Shown piece after piece: positions 1 through 17,690 of a stretch of 64,000 nt of DNA. The stretch covers positions 186,001 through 250,000 of the forward strand of contig JAETQY010000001.1 in assembly GCA_021770445.1 (NCBI GenBank), written 5' to 3'. Below the pieces are notes generated by a model. That model was given only the letters and a program-made list of their open reading frames with translations. It did not search any database and was not told where the DNA came from. Position numbers and translations under genes: made by a program. This DNA is from Bacillota bacterium. GTDB lineage: Bacteria > Bacillota > Clostridia > Oscillospirales > Oscillospiraceae. Every line of letters begins with the position of its first letter. Within the stretch, counting starts at the first letter, position 1.

Positions 1-363
1 AGCCCGGGCGGCCTGCTTGTTGATGGTGAGGATTTTCTCCCGGCGCTCCCGGGCCCCCGGCGCGGCACCTGTCTCGGGCACCTGCATCCCAGCCCGTCGG
101 GCTAGTACGGCCACCGCGTCCCGGAAGGGCAGATTTTCCAGCTCCATCACGTAGTTGATGGCGCCTCCCCCCTTGCCGCAGCCGAAGCACTTGTACATCT
201 GCCGGTCGGGCACCACGTGGAAGGAGGGGGTCTTTTCGCTATGGAAGGGGCAGCAGCCCCAGTAGCTGTTCCCCTTCTTGGTCAGCCGCACCGACTCAGA
301 CACCAGGTCTACAATGTCGGTCCGGGAGAGCAGCTCGTCCAAAAATCGCTCGGGCAAGGGCAA
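1..363 (-). CDS. dnaG: DNA primase DnaG, N-terminal part (runs off the window)
   Basis: DnaG makes RNA primers for lagging-strand DNA synthesis. The minus strand encodes the CHC2-type zinc-binding domain: after LPLPERFLDELLSRTDIVDLV come GCCPFHSEKTPSF and YKCFGCGKGGG, giving the Cys-His-Cys-Cys ligand set, then the family motif INYVMELENLPFRDAV. The chosen start is TTG at 363, because a TGA lies two codons upstream in frame and a run of six G sits 7 nt before the TTG. Only about 121 codons are inside the window; the rest lies to the left. It follows dgt on the same strand with a 47-bp gap, a common dgt-dnaG (rpoD) arrangement in clostridia. Confidence 0.93.
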   Translation of the reverse strand, partial: MPLPERFLDELLSRTDIVDLVSESVRLTKKGNSYWGCCPFHSEKTPSFHVVPDRQMYKCFGCGKGGGAINYVMELENLPFRDAVAVLARRAGMQVPETGAAPGARERREKILTINKQAARA

Positions 364-410
364 AGGTCATCCCCCCTATTTGTATCCATTTTCCAGGTAT
401 CTTATCCCAA

Positions 411-1415
411 TTACAGCACCGTCCACCCCTTGGGGATGAACAGCTCCTTAAAGGTCTCCACCGCAAAGGGGTCGGTCATGCCGGCGATGTAGTCGCACAC
501 CGCCCTGTCGATGCCCTCCTCCGCCCGGATGGACTGGAAGTCGCCGGGCAGCTGGTCCGGGTGCTTCTGATAGTGTTCAAAGAGACTGCGGAGCATATCC
601 TGGGCCTTGCCCTCCTCCCCCTTAGCTGCGGGGTTGGTGTAGACCTTCTCGAACATGAGGTCCTTCAGAGTCAGCATGGCCTCCGCTACCTCGGGGGACT
701 GGCGCATCTCCTTTTGCCCCTGGCTGGCCCGGATGGCGTCGTTGACCAGAGTGTCAATCCGCTTACTGAGCGTAAAGCCCAGCACATTGGATATTTCCAG
801 AGGGATATCCATGGGGTAGATGATGCCCCCCCGAAGGGCGTCCTCGATGTCGTGGTTGATGTAGGCAATCTGGTCGGCCAGCCGGACGATTTGCCCCTCC
901 AGAGTGGCGGCGGGGGCGCCCTTGGTGTGGCAGACAATGCCGTTGCGCACCTCCCAGGTCAGGTTGAGCCCCTCTCCCCCCTTCTCCAGCCGCTCCACCA
1001 CCCGGACCGATTGCTTGTAGTGGGCGAAGCCACCGGACACCATCTGGTCCAACAGCCGCTCCCCGGCGTGACCGAAGGGGGTGTGGCCCAGGTCGTGGCC
1101 CAGGGCCACGGCCTCGGTCAGGTCCTCGTTGAGGCTCAAGGCCCTGGCGATGGTGCGAGCGATGCGGCTGACCTCCAGGGTGTGGGTCATCCGGGTACGG
1201 TAGTGGTCCCCTTCCGGCTGGAGAAACACCTGGGTCTTGTGCTTCAAGCGTCGGAAGGCCTTGGAGTATACGATGCGGTCGGTGTCCCGCTGAAAGGGGG
1301 TACGGATGGCGCACTCCTCCTCCGGCCGGGCCCGCCCCCGGCTTTCGGCCGACAGACAGGCCAGCGGAGACAGGGTAGTCCTCTCCCGCTCTTGGGCCTG
1401 TTCCCGCAGCGTCAT
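411..1415 (-). CDS. dgt: dGTPase-like deoxynucleoside triphosphate triphosphohydrolase
   Basis: A 334-residue HD-superfamily enzyme expected to hydrolyse dNTPs to deoxynucleoside plus triphosphate, tuning the dNTP pool. The metal ligands are visible: His78 in RMTHTLEVSR, His107-Asp108 in LGHDLGHTPFGHAGE, and a later Asp in RLADQIAYINHD. The N-terminus has the family's RTPFQRDTDRIVYSKAFRRLKHKTQVF block. GGGGAGGGTG lies just before the ATG. It is upstream of dnaG in the same direction. The family assignment is secure; nucleotide specificity cannot be read from sequence. Confidence 0.93.
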   Translation of the reverse strand: MTLREQAQERERTTLSPLACLSAESRGRARPEEECAIRTPFQRDTDRIVYSKAFRRLKHKTQVFLQPEGDHYRTRMTHTLEVSRIARTIARALSLNEDLTEAVALGHDLGHTPFGHAGERLLDQMVSGGFAHYKQSVRVVERLEKGGEGLNLTWEVRNGIVCHTKGAPAATLEGQIVRLADQIAYINHDIEDALRGGIIYPMDIPLEISNVLGFTLSKRIDTLVNDAIRASQGQKEMRQSPEVAEAMLTLKDLMFEKVYTNPAAKGEEGKAQDMLRSLFEHYQKHPDQLPGDFQSIRAEEGIDRAVCDYIAGMTDPFAVETFKELFIPKGWTVL

Positions 1416-1495
1416 AAGCTCACCCTCCCCAATGCGTATTCTGGTTACGATTACTTATACGAAAAAACTGCCGGGATTCCTCTTTTTTCTGAAAA

Positions 1496-1530
1496 AATTT
1501 TTAAGGGCCCAGCCGTCAGGCCAGGCCCCT
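1496..1530 (-). terminator. Possible terminator after the small coiled-coil gene
   Basis: On the minus strand AGGGGCC pairs with GGCCCTT around a 14-nt loop and is followed within a few bases by a run of A then six T. The stem contains one G-U pair, so the call is tentative. It lies in the 130-bp gap between the coiled-coil gene and dgt. Confidence 0.4.
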
Positions 1531-1545
1531 CTGTCTGTAAAACAC

Positions 1546-1908
1546 TCACTGCGCTCTTTTCAGCTCGGCGATCTCTCCGCTGTGCTGTTTAACTACTGTG
1601 TAGATCACATCCACCTTGTCTCTGGTCTCCTCAGCCAGCTCCTTGACCTCCTCCAGTGCGTCCAGCCGCTCTACGATCCGTGAGCTCGACTCAGCCAAAA
1701 GATTGATTTGCTTTTGAATGTCCACATCCATCCGGACCTTAATCCCGGAGACGTCGGTCTCCAGTGTGTCCATCCGGACCTTGATCCCGGAGATATCGGC
1801 CTCCATCCGGTCCATGCGGCCTTCCATCCGGTCCATACGCTGGTCCATGCTGTCCACTTTCTCCGTGAGCTTTTCCAGCATTCCAAGAATTTTTTCCTCG
1901 TGATTCAT
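1546..1908 (-). CDS. Small coiled-coil protein of unknown function
   Basis: A 120-residue protein, almost entirely predicted coiled coil, with no signal peptide or membrane segment. Residues about 20-60 are internally repetitive: DRMEGRMDRMEADISGIKVR is followed by DTLETDVSGIKVRMD, and the DNA shows the same near-identical repeats. The C-terminal half (SRIVERLDALEEVKELAEETRDKVDVIYTVV) continues the heptads. AAGGAGCGG precedes the ATG. It starts 39 bp after the antiporter on the same strand and may be cotranscribed. I do not recognise a named family; similar short repeat-length-variable coiled coils occur in clostridia. Confidence 0.75.
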   Translation of the reverse strand: MNHEEKILGMLEKLTEKVDSMDQRMDRMEGRMDRMEADISGIKVRMDTLETDVSGIKVRMDVDIQKQINLLAESSSRIVERLDALEEVKELAEETRDKVDVIYTVVKQHSGEIAELKRAQ

Positions 1909-1947
1909 TGTCCGCTCCTTTCCGGCTTCTATGGTTCGGTGGCCTTG

Positions 1948-3261
1948 TTACTTTTTCTTTCCGGCGCCCACCAGGATGTAGACGATACTGGCGGCGGCCA
2001 GCAGGTAGGGGTAGTACAGGCAGGGCATAATCTGGAAGGCGGACACCACGCCGCCGGAGGCGGTGATGGCCACCAGCATCTGGGCACCGTAGGGGATCAC
2101 GCCCTGGAACACGCAGGAGAAGGTGTCCAGCAGGGAGGCCGACTCCTTGGGGGTAATGCCGTACTCCTCGCTGATCTCCTTGGCGATAGGACCGGCCATG
2201 ACGATGGCCACGGTGTTGTTGGCGGTGGCGATATCCATGGCGCCCACCAGCAGGCCAACCCCCAGCCGTCCGCCCACACGGCCCTTAAACACCCGGCGGA
2301 TGAAGGCCAGCAGGGCCTCGAAGCCGCCGTACTCCCGGATCAGCCCGCACATGGCGGACACCAGGATGGTAACCATGATGGTCTCAAACATGCCGGAGGC
2401 CCCGGAGCCCATGCTCCCCAGCAGGCCCATGAAGTCGATGGTCCCGGTGGGCAGTACGATGGCGATGCCGGCCACGATCCCCACCAGCAGCACCACGAAT
2501 ACGTTCAGCCCGGCAATGCCGCCGATGAGCACCAGCACATAGGGGATGAGCAGCAGCAGGTTATAGTCGGGAATCTCGATCTGGTCCACCCCGGCGCTGA
2601 GGGACTGGACCAGGATCACCGCCAGGGTCACTACGGCGGCGGGCAGGGCGATCTTGAAGTTGGCCCGGAACTTGTCCCGCATCTGGCAGCCCTGGGTGTT
2701 GCAGGCAGCGATGGTGGTGTCCGAGATGAAGGACAGGTTGTCGCCGAACATGGCCCCGCCCATGACGGAGCCCACGCACAGGGCCATAGAGAATCCGGAC
2801 ACGTTAGACACCGCCGCAGCGATTGGGGTAATCAGGGTAATGGTGCCCACCGAGGTGCCCATAGCGGTGGACACGAAGCAGGAGGCCACGAACAGCACCG
2901 CCGCCGAGGCCCAGGCCGGGGTGACGGACAGCAGGAAGTAGGCCACCGCCTCGGCGCTGCTGCGCCCGGTGACGCCCACAAAGACACCGGCCACTAAGAA
3001 AATGAGGATCATGGTCATGATGTTCTTGTCTCCCACGCCCCGGGCCATCACGGCCAGCTTGTCGTCAAATTTCAAATCCCGGTTCTGGAAGCAGGCCACC
3101 ATCAGGGCCACCATGAACACCACCACGATGGGGATGTTATAGAAGGCCATAGACACCTTCATGCCATACTCGAAGATCAGGCCCATGCCTAAGTACAGCA
3201 CCAAAAATACAAGGATGGGCAGCAGCGCCGCCCCGTTCTGCTTCGGTTTTCTCTGATCCAT
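1948..3261 (-). CDS. NhaC-family Na+/H+ antiporter-like membrane transporter
   Basis: A 437-residue polytopic membrane protein with roughly 11-12 hydrophobic segments. The family motif MFGDNLSFISDTTIAAC occurs mid-protein, and GAMDIATANNTVAIVMAGP gives the second conserved half. It probably exchanges Na+ or an organic ion for protons across the cytoplasmic membrane; the substrate is not determinable. I place the start at ATG 3261 (MDQRKPKQ), preceded by GGGAGGATTCATTT. An in-frame ATG at 3297 overlaps the -10 box of the gene's own promoter, so it cannot be used by that transcript. Confidence 0.85.
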   Translation of the reverse strand: MDQRKPKQNGAALLPILVFLVLYLGMGLIFEYGMKVSMAFYNIPIVVVFMVALMVACFQNRDLKFDDKLAVMARGVGDKNIMTMILIFLVAGVFVGVTGRSSAEAVAYFLLSVTPAWASAAVLFVASCFVSTAMGTSVGTITLITPIAAAVSNVSGFSMALCVGSVMGGAMFGDNLSFISDTTIAACNTQGCQMRDKFRANFKIALPAAVVTLAVILVQSLSAGVDQIEIPDYNLLLLIPYVLVLIGGIAGLNVFVVLLVGIVAGIAIVLPTGTIDFMGLLGSMGSGASGMFETIMVTILVSAMCGLIREYGGFEALLAFIRRVFKGRVGGRLGVGLLVGAMDIATANNTVAIVMAGPIAKEISEEYGITPKESASLLDTFSCVFQGVIPYGAQMLVAITASGGVVSAFQIMPCLYYPYLLAAASIVYILVGAGKKK

Positions 3262-3295
3262 AAATGAATCCTCCCTCTTCTCCCAAGTTCTTTTC

Positions 3296-3324
3296 ATTTT
3301 AGTTGATATTCCCCCTCATGTCAA
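3296..3324 (-). promoter_or_regulatory. Sigma-A promoter for the antiporter gene
   Basis: On the minus strand TTGACA (3324-3319), a 17-nt spacer, and TAAAAT (3301-3296). Transcription would start near 3290, about 30 nt before the ATG at 3261. This decides the start codon. Confidence 0.75.
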
Positions 3325-3369
3325 TGTGCTTTCCGCAAAAAGGAGTGCTCGCAGAAAAGATTTTTTGAC

Positions 3370-3400
3370 GTGTTTCCCCCGTCTCCGGCGGGGGAAACAC
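3370..3400. repeat. GTTTCCCCC hairpin (5'-UTR hairpin family, copy 1)
   Basis: A perfect 12-bp inverted repeat, GTGTTTCCCCCG / CGGGGGAAACAC, with a 7-nt loop, in the divergent region between the antiporter and rpoB. It resembles the hairpins at 17621-17650, 36976-37000 and 54111-54133. This copy lies upstream of both divergent promoters. The rest of the 3262-3742 gap holds the promoters and leader listed separately. Confidence 0.6.
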
Positions 3401-3452
3401 AGATTAAGCTGCGCGCTCGTCCGCAAATAGACCCGAAATATTGTAAAAGAAA

Positions 3453-3485
3453 AATCAGGATAGGCCTTGACAGACCATCCTGATT
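3453..3485. promoter_or_regulatory. Inverted repeat straddling the rpoB -35 box (putative operator)
   Basis: AATCAGGAT (3453-3461) and ATCCTGATT (3477-3485) form a perfect 9-bp inverted repeat with a 15-nt spacer. The rpoB -35 hexamer lies in the spacer and the right arm fills the region between -35 and -10. The position suits a dimeric DNA-binding protein that would block RNA polymerase. No candidate regulator is encoded next to it. Confidence 0.5.
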
Positions 3486-3495
3486 ATGGTAGAAT
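3467..3495 (+). promoter_or_regulatory. Sigma-A promoter for rpoBC
   Basis: TTGACA (3467-3472), a 17-nt spacer, TAGAAT (3490-3495). It would start transcription near 3502, giving an untranslated leader of about 240 nt before rpoB. Confidence 0.8.
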
Positions 3496-3545
3496 AAAAT
3501 GCTTTTATGCCTTCATTTGAAATTGGGCACTCTCCCAGTTTCACA

Positions 3546-3656
3546 GCGTCAGTTTACCACACCCAGAGGAGAAAGACAAGGGCAAGGGACACAATTTTAT
3601 CCACGCGCTCGTGTGTTCGGCTTCTTCCCTTTCCCTTCAAATTGTGCATACTGACG
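3546..3656 (+). ncRNA. Structured rpoB leader with mutually exclusive pairings
   Basis: An outer stem CGTCAGT (3547-3553) / ACTGACG (3650-3656) encloses two competing pairings. One is AAGGGCAAGGGA (3578-3589) with TCCCTTTCCCTT (3626-3637), one mismatch. The other is CACAATTT (3590-3597) with AAATTGTG (3639-3646). The strands of the two helices lie side by side on both arms with only one base between them on the 3' side, so they are unlikely to form together. A small hairpin, CACG/CGTG (3602-3613), sits between them. No poly-U terminator is evident. This looks like a switchable leader, but that is inference from pairing alone. Confidence 0.5.
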
Positions 3657-3742
3657 GCAATTTCCCCCTGTTTCCCCAAAATCCGGCATGAAAAAGTGTC
3701 AACCAACCGTCAATTCTGAAGAAAGCGAGTTGATATTTCAGC

Positions 3743-7630
<3,888 letters not shown>

Positions 7631-7650
7631 CACAGGGAGGAGATCAAAAC

Positions 7651-11352
<3,702 letters not shown>

Positions 11353-11361
11353 TAAAATTTG

Positions 11362-11390
11362 AAAGGGACTGCCTCCGGGCAGTCCCTTTT
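11362..11390 (+). terminator. rpoBC terminator
   Basis: AAAGGGACTGCC, a 4-nt loop, GGCAGTCCCTTTT: a strong GC-rich stem ending in a T run, 10 bp after the rpoC stop. Confidence 0.88.
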
Positions 11391-11397
11391 GCCGTAC

Positions 11398-11428
11398 AAA
11401 AACAGGGCCGCCCAAAAGGGCGGCCCTG
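11398..11428 (-). terminator. eno terminator
   Basis: On the minus strand CAGGGCCGCCC (11428-11418), TTTT loop, GGGCGGCCCTG (11413-11403), followed by TTTTT. It lies just after the eno stop and back to back with the rpoBC terminator. Confidence 0.88.
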
Positions 11429-11444
11429 ATGTGTCTGTGATAGC

Positions 11445-14329
<2,885 letters not shown>

Positions 14330-14453
14330 AAAACAGCCCTTTCTTTTATTGCTGAAACCGGTCTCCGCGCATCCCGCACCTCCGACAAAGGCCGGAGGCC
14401 GGGTAGGAGACTCAAATCCGACGCTTAAGACATAGGGCGCAGACACGGGGTTT

Positions 14454-14528
14454 TCAGGGGCAGAGCCCCTGAACGGCGTTTTGGTGACTTTGCCGCTGTT
14501 GGCAAAGTCACTCGCCGCCGGGGCGGCG
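14454..14528. repeat. Stack of three perfect hairpins between tpiA and gpmI
   Basis: Three consecutive palindromes fill the gap after tpiA: TCAGGGGC-AGA-GCCCCTGA (14454-14472), GTGACTTTGCC-6 nt-GGCAAAGTCAC (14484-14511) and CGCCGCC-GG-GGCGGCG (14513-14528). None carries a T run, so they are not classical terminators. They may protect or process the tpiA/gpmI RNA, or be a mobile palindromic repeat. The rest of 14330-14552 shows no gene. Confidence 0.55.
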
Positions 14529-14552
14529 AAACCTCCCCCGTCCCCACGAAAC

Positions 14553-15326
14553 TCAATCCTGGTTAGCCGCCTCGATAATCTTCACAAAGTCCGCAGGCTT
14601 CAGGGCGGCGCCGCCGATGAGGCCGCCGTCCACGTCGGGCTGGGCCAGCAGCTCCTGGGCGTTCTTGGCATTCATAGAGCCACCGTACTGGATGGTGACG
14701 GAGCGGGCCACATGGGCGCCGTACAGCTTGCGGATGACGGTACGGATGGCCTGGCAGACCTCGCCAGCCTGCTCGGCGGTAGCGGTCTTGCCGGTACCGA
14801 TGGCCCACAGGGGCTCATAGGCAATCACCACATGGCGGGCGTCCTCGGGGGCCACGTTGGCCAGGGCGCACTTCACCTGGTAGGCGATGAGCTCCATGGT
14901 CACACCCAGCTCCCGCTGCTCCAGGCTCTCGCCCACGCAGACGATGGGGATCAGGCCAGCCTCGATGGCAGCGTGGACCTTCTTGTTCACGGTGAAGTCG
15001 GTCTCGTTGTAGTAGCTGCGGCGCTCGGAGTGGCCGATGATGACGTACTTGGCCCCCGCCTCCTTGATCATGGCGGCGGTGATCTCGCCGGTGTAGGCGC
15101 CGTGGTCCAGCTCGTGGCAGGTCTCGGCGCCGATGGCGATGTGGCAGTCCTTGAACAGACGGACGGCGGCCTGGATGTTGGTGGCGGGGACACACAGCAC
15201 CACGTTGCACCACTTGCCCTTGGGCATGATGGGCTTAATCTCCTCAGCGAAGGCCTTGGTCTGGGACAGGGTGTTGTTCATCTTCCAGTTGCCGGCGATA
15301 ATGGTCTTGCGGTATCGGCGATTCAT
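14553..15326 (-). CDS. tpiA: Triosephosphate isomerase
   Basis: Interconverts dihydroxyacetone phosphate and glyceraldehyde 3-phosphate; 257 residues, a TIM barrel. Present are the substrate Lys in AGNWKMN, the catalytic His in IIGHSERR, the catalytic Glu in VIAYEPLWAIGTGKTAT and the phosphate-binding IQYGGSMNAKN and GGLIGGAAL. It lies between pgk and gpmI on the same strand; a glyceraldehyde-3-phosphate dehydrogenase gene is not in this window. Confidence 0.97.
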   Translation of the reverse strand: MNRRYRKTIIAGNWKMNNTLSQTKAFAEEIKPIMPKGKWCNVVLCVPATNIQAAVRLFKDCHIAIGAETCHELDHGAYTGEITAAMIKEAGAKYVIIGHSERRSYYNETDFTVNKKVHAAIEAGLIPIVCVGESLEQRELGVTMELIAYQVKCALANVAPEDARHVVIAYEPLWAIGTGKTATAEQAGEVCQAIRTVIRKLYGAHVARSVTIQYGGSMNAKNAQELLAQPDVDGGLIGGAALKPADFVKIIEAANQD

Positions 15327-15439
15327 AAAAATCTCTCCTATCGTATATTTTCAAACGTACTCCTCGGGGGCCGGCCGGCCCCCGCCCGGAGCATTGGTTT
15401 CATTGGGTAATCGGGGCAGCGCAGAGACCGCCCCTGTGG

Positions 15440-16720
15440 TCAAGCATCCAGCAGGCAGGCCACGCCGGGCAACTCCTTGCCCTCCATGAACTCCAGGGAG
15501 GCGCCGCCGCCGGTGGAGATATGGGTCATCTTGTCGGCATAGCCCAGCTGCTGAACCGCAGCCGCGCTGTCACCGCCGCCGATGATGGTGATGGCGTCGG
15601 TCTTGCTCAGGGCCTCGGCCACGGCCTTGGTGCCCACAGCGAACTTGTCAAACTCAAACACGCCCATGGGGCCGTTCCAGATGACAGTGCCCGCATCGGC
15701 CACGGCGTCGCAGTACAGCTTCACCGTCTCGGGGCCGATGTCCAGCCCCTGCCAGCCGTCGGGGATCTCCCCGGCCTTGACCACCTTGCTGTCGGCGTCG
15801 GGGGCAAACTTGTCGGCGATGACAGTGTCCACAGGCAGGAGCAGCTTGACGCCCTTGTCCTTGGCCTTCTGGATCATCTCCAGGGAGTAATCCTTCCAGT
15901 CGGCCTCCAGGAGGGAGTCGCCCACCTTGCCGCCCTGGGCGGCGGAGAAGGTGTAGGCCATGCCGCCGCCGATGATGATGGTGTCGGCGATTTCCAGGAG
16001 GTTGTTGATGACGCCGATCTTAGAGCTGACCTTGGAACCGCCCAGGATGGCCACCAGGGGACGCTTGGGGTTGGCCAGGGCGCCGCCGATGAAGTCCAGC
16101 TCCTTCTGGATCAGGAAGCCGGAGACGGCGGGCAGGTAGTCAGCCACGCCGGCAGTGGAGGCGTGGGCACGGTGGACGGCGCCGAAGGCGTCGGACACAT
16201 ACACGCCGTTCTCCCCGGCCAGACCGGCCATCTTCTTGGCCAGCTCGGGGTCGTTCTTGGTCTCGCCCTTCTCAAAGCGGGTATTCTGGAGCAGCATAAT
16301 CTCGCCGCTCTTCAGCGCGGCGGCCTTGGCCTGGGCGTCGGGGCCGACGACGTCGTCGGCCAGAATCACGCTCTTGCCCAGCAGCTCGCCCAGACGGGCG
16401 GCCACAGGCTCCATGCGCAGCTCGGCCAGGGACTTCTTCCACTTCTCCTCGGTGAGGGAGGCGGGGTCCTTGCCCTTCTCGGTCTGCTTCTTCACCCACT
16501 TGTCAAAGCTGGCCTCCGGCTTGCCCATGTGGGAGCAGGCGATTACCGCCGCACCCTGGTCCAACAGATACTGGATGGTGGGCAGGGCGGCCCGGATGCG
16601 CTTGTCGTCGGTGATGACGCCGCTGCCGTCCTTAGCCATGGGCACGTTGAAGTCGCAGCGCAGCAGCACCTTCCTGCCCTTGACGTCCACATCCTTAACT
16701 GTCTTCTTGTTATAGTTCAT
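15440..16720 (-). CDS. pgk: Phosphoglycerate kinase
   Basis: Transfers phosphate from 1,3-bisphosphoglycerate to ADP; 426 residues. N-terminal substrate motifs [15 protein letters not shown] and HMGKPEA are present, as are the nucleotide-binding [14 protein letters not shown] and the C-terminal [11 protein letters not shown] and [19 protein letters not shown]. The start is ATG 16720, preceded by GAAAGGAGTC. An insertion-like segment ([21 protein letters not shown]) follows the first substrate motif, common in clostridial enzymes as I recall. It heads the glycolytic series. Confidence 0.97.
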   Translation of the reverse strand: MNYNKKTVKDVDVKGRKVLLRCDFNVPMAKDGSGVITDDKRIRAALPTIQYLLDQGAAVIACSHMGKPEASFDKWVKKQTEKGKDPASLTEEKWKKSLAELRMEPVAARLGELLGKSVILADDVVGPDAQAKAAALKSGEIMLLQNTRFEKGETKNDPELAKKMAGLAGENGVYVSDAFGAVHRAHASTAGVADYLPAVSGFLIQKELDFIGGALANPKRPLVAILGGSKVSSKIGVINNLLEIADTIIIGGGMAYTFSAAQGGKVGDSLLEADWKDYSLEMIQKAKDKGVKLLLPVDTVIADKFAPDADSKVVKAGEIPDGWQGLDIGPETVKLYCDAVADAGTVIWNGPMGVFEFDKFAVGTKAVAEALSKTDAITIIGGGDSAAAVQQLGYADKMTHISTGGGASLEFMEGKELPGVACLLDA

Positions 16721-16763
16721 TTTCTTGACTCCTTTCTTTTGGTAAAGGTGACAAAATAGGGGG

Positions 16764-17252
16764 TCACAACTGTTTCGCCATCTCTCCCGCTCCCGACAGG
16801 CCGGGAAAGCCAAGCTGCCTCAGGGCCTCGTAGGTGAGCACGGCCACCGAGTTGGCCAGGTTCAAGCTCCGGGCGTCGGGCCGCATGGGGATCCGGACAC
16901 ACCGGTCCTGCCAGTGCATTCTCAGATCCTCAGGCAGTCCGGCGGTCTCCTTGCCGAACATGAGCCAACAGCCATCCCGAAACTCCGCTCTTGTGTAGTC
17001 CTGGGGGGCCTTGGTGGTGGCCAGCCACAGGTCGGGCCTGGGGTTGACCGCAAAGAAATGGTCCAGGCTGTCATAGACGTGCAGGTCCACCATATGCCAG
17101 TAGTCCAGCCCCGCCCGGCGCACGGCCTTCTCGCTGATGTCGAAGCCCAGAGGCCTGACCAGGTGGAGACGGCTGCGGGTGGCGGCGCAGGTGCGGGCAA
17201 TATTGCCGGTATTCTGGGGAATCTCCGGCTCGACCAGTACAATGTTCAGCAC
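16764..17252 (-). CDS. trmL: tRNA (cytidine/uridine-2'-O-)-methyltransferase TrmL
   Basis: A 162-residue SPOUT-fold enzyme that methylates the ribose of the wobble base (position 34) in some leucine tRNAs. The trefoil-knot motifs are all visible: [16 protein letters not shown] at the N-terminus, [15 protein letters not shown], and [18 protein letters not shown]. The start is GTG 17252, with AAGGAGGGG upstream. It is the first gene of the minus-strand run leading into pgk, with its own promoter. Confidence 0.92.
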   Translation of the reverse strand: MLNIVLVEPEIPQNTGNIARTCAATRSRLHLVRPLGFDISEKAVRRAGLDYWHMVDLHVYDSLDHFFAVNPRPDLWLATTKAPQDYTRAEFRDGCWLMFGKETAGLPEDLRMHWQDRCVRIPMRPDARSLNLANSVAVLTYEALRQLGFPGLSGAGEMAKQL

Positions 17253-17281
17253 TTGGGCCCCTCCTTGCTCTTGCGGGTCTT

Positions 17282-17310
17282 ATTGTAGTCCAAACCGGGA
17301 AAAATTTCAA
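17282..17310 (-). promoter_or_regulatory. Sigma-A promoter for trmL
   Basis: On the minus strand TTGAAA (17310-17305), a 17-nt spacer, TACAAT (17287-17282), giving a leader of about 25 nt before the GTG start. The rest of the 17253-17690 gap is AT-rich DNA plus the cinA promoter and hairpin. Confidence 0.72.
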
Positions 17311-17566
17311 CTATAAAATGGTCGAAATATTGCAGAAAGTTCACAAAAATATTGAAATATCCACGTTTCGCCCCGTTCTTTGTTTGTTTTTTAGATTTGT
17401 AACTTTTTTCTGCGCTTTTTTTGGGCAAAGTGCCGAAGCAAATTGACCCAAACTGGTGGAAAAACTGCGTTCCAGGCCCTTCTGTCCCCCTCCCCCTCCC
17501 GGGCAGTAGAAAAATTATACAAAAAACATTCCTCTTTCTGGAAATGACTACCCATTCCGGATTTCT

Positions 17567-17577
17567 CGTGCTATAAT
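17567..17577 (+). promoter_or_regulatory. Extended -10 promoter for cinA
   Basis: TGC followed directly by TATAAT (17572-17577). No good -35 hexamer stands 17 nt upstream, so this looks like an extended -10 promoter. The start would be near 17584, about 105 nt before cinA. Confidence 0.55.
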
Positions 17578-17620
17578 GTCTCCACAACTGCTTTATAAGC
17601 AATTTCACAATTTACTTTTG

Positions 17621-17650
17621 TGTTCCCGCCCCCTGCAGGGGGCGGGAACA
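17621..17650. repeat. 30-bp perfect palindrome (5'-UTR hairpin family, copy 2)
   Basis: TGTTCCCGCCCCCTG is followed with no spacer by its exact reverse complement. It lies between the cinA promoter and ribosome binding site, so it would form a hairpin in the leader. It shares the GTTCC...CCCC/GGGG...GGAAC layout with the copies at 3370, 36976 and 54111. Confidence 0.7.
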
Positions 17651-17690
17651 CGGAAAAGAATTGGGAGCAAAGGATCAGGAGGTCTTCTTT

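Noticed and set aside
1735-1850. Repeated units resembling a CRISPR array
   Set aside because: The repeats lie inside one coding frame as coiled-coil heptads, are imperfect and have no unique spacers.
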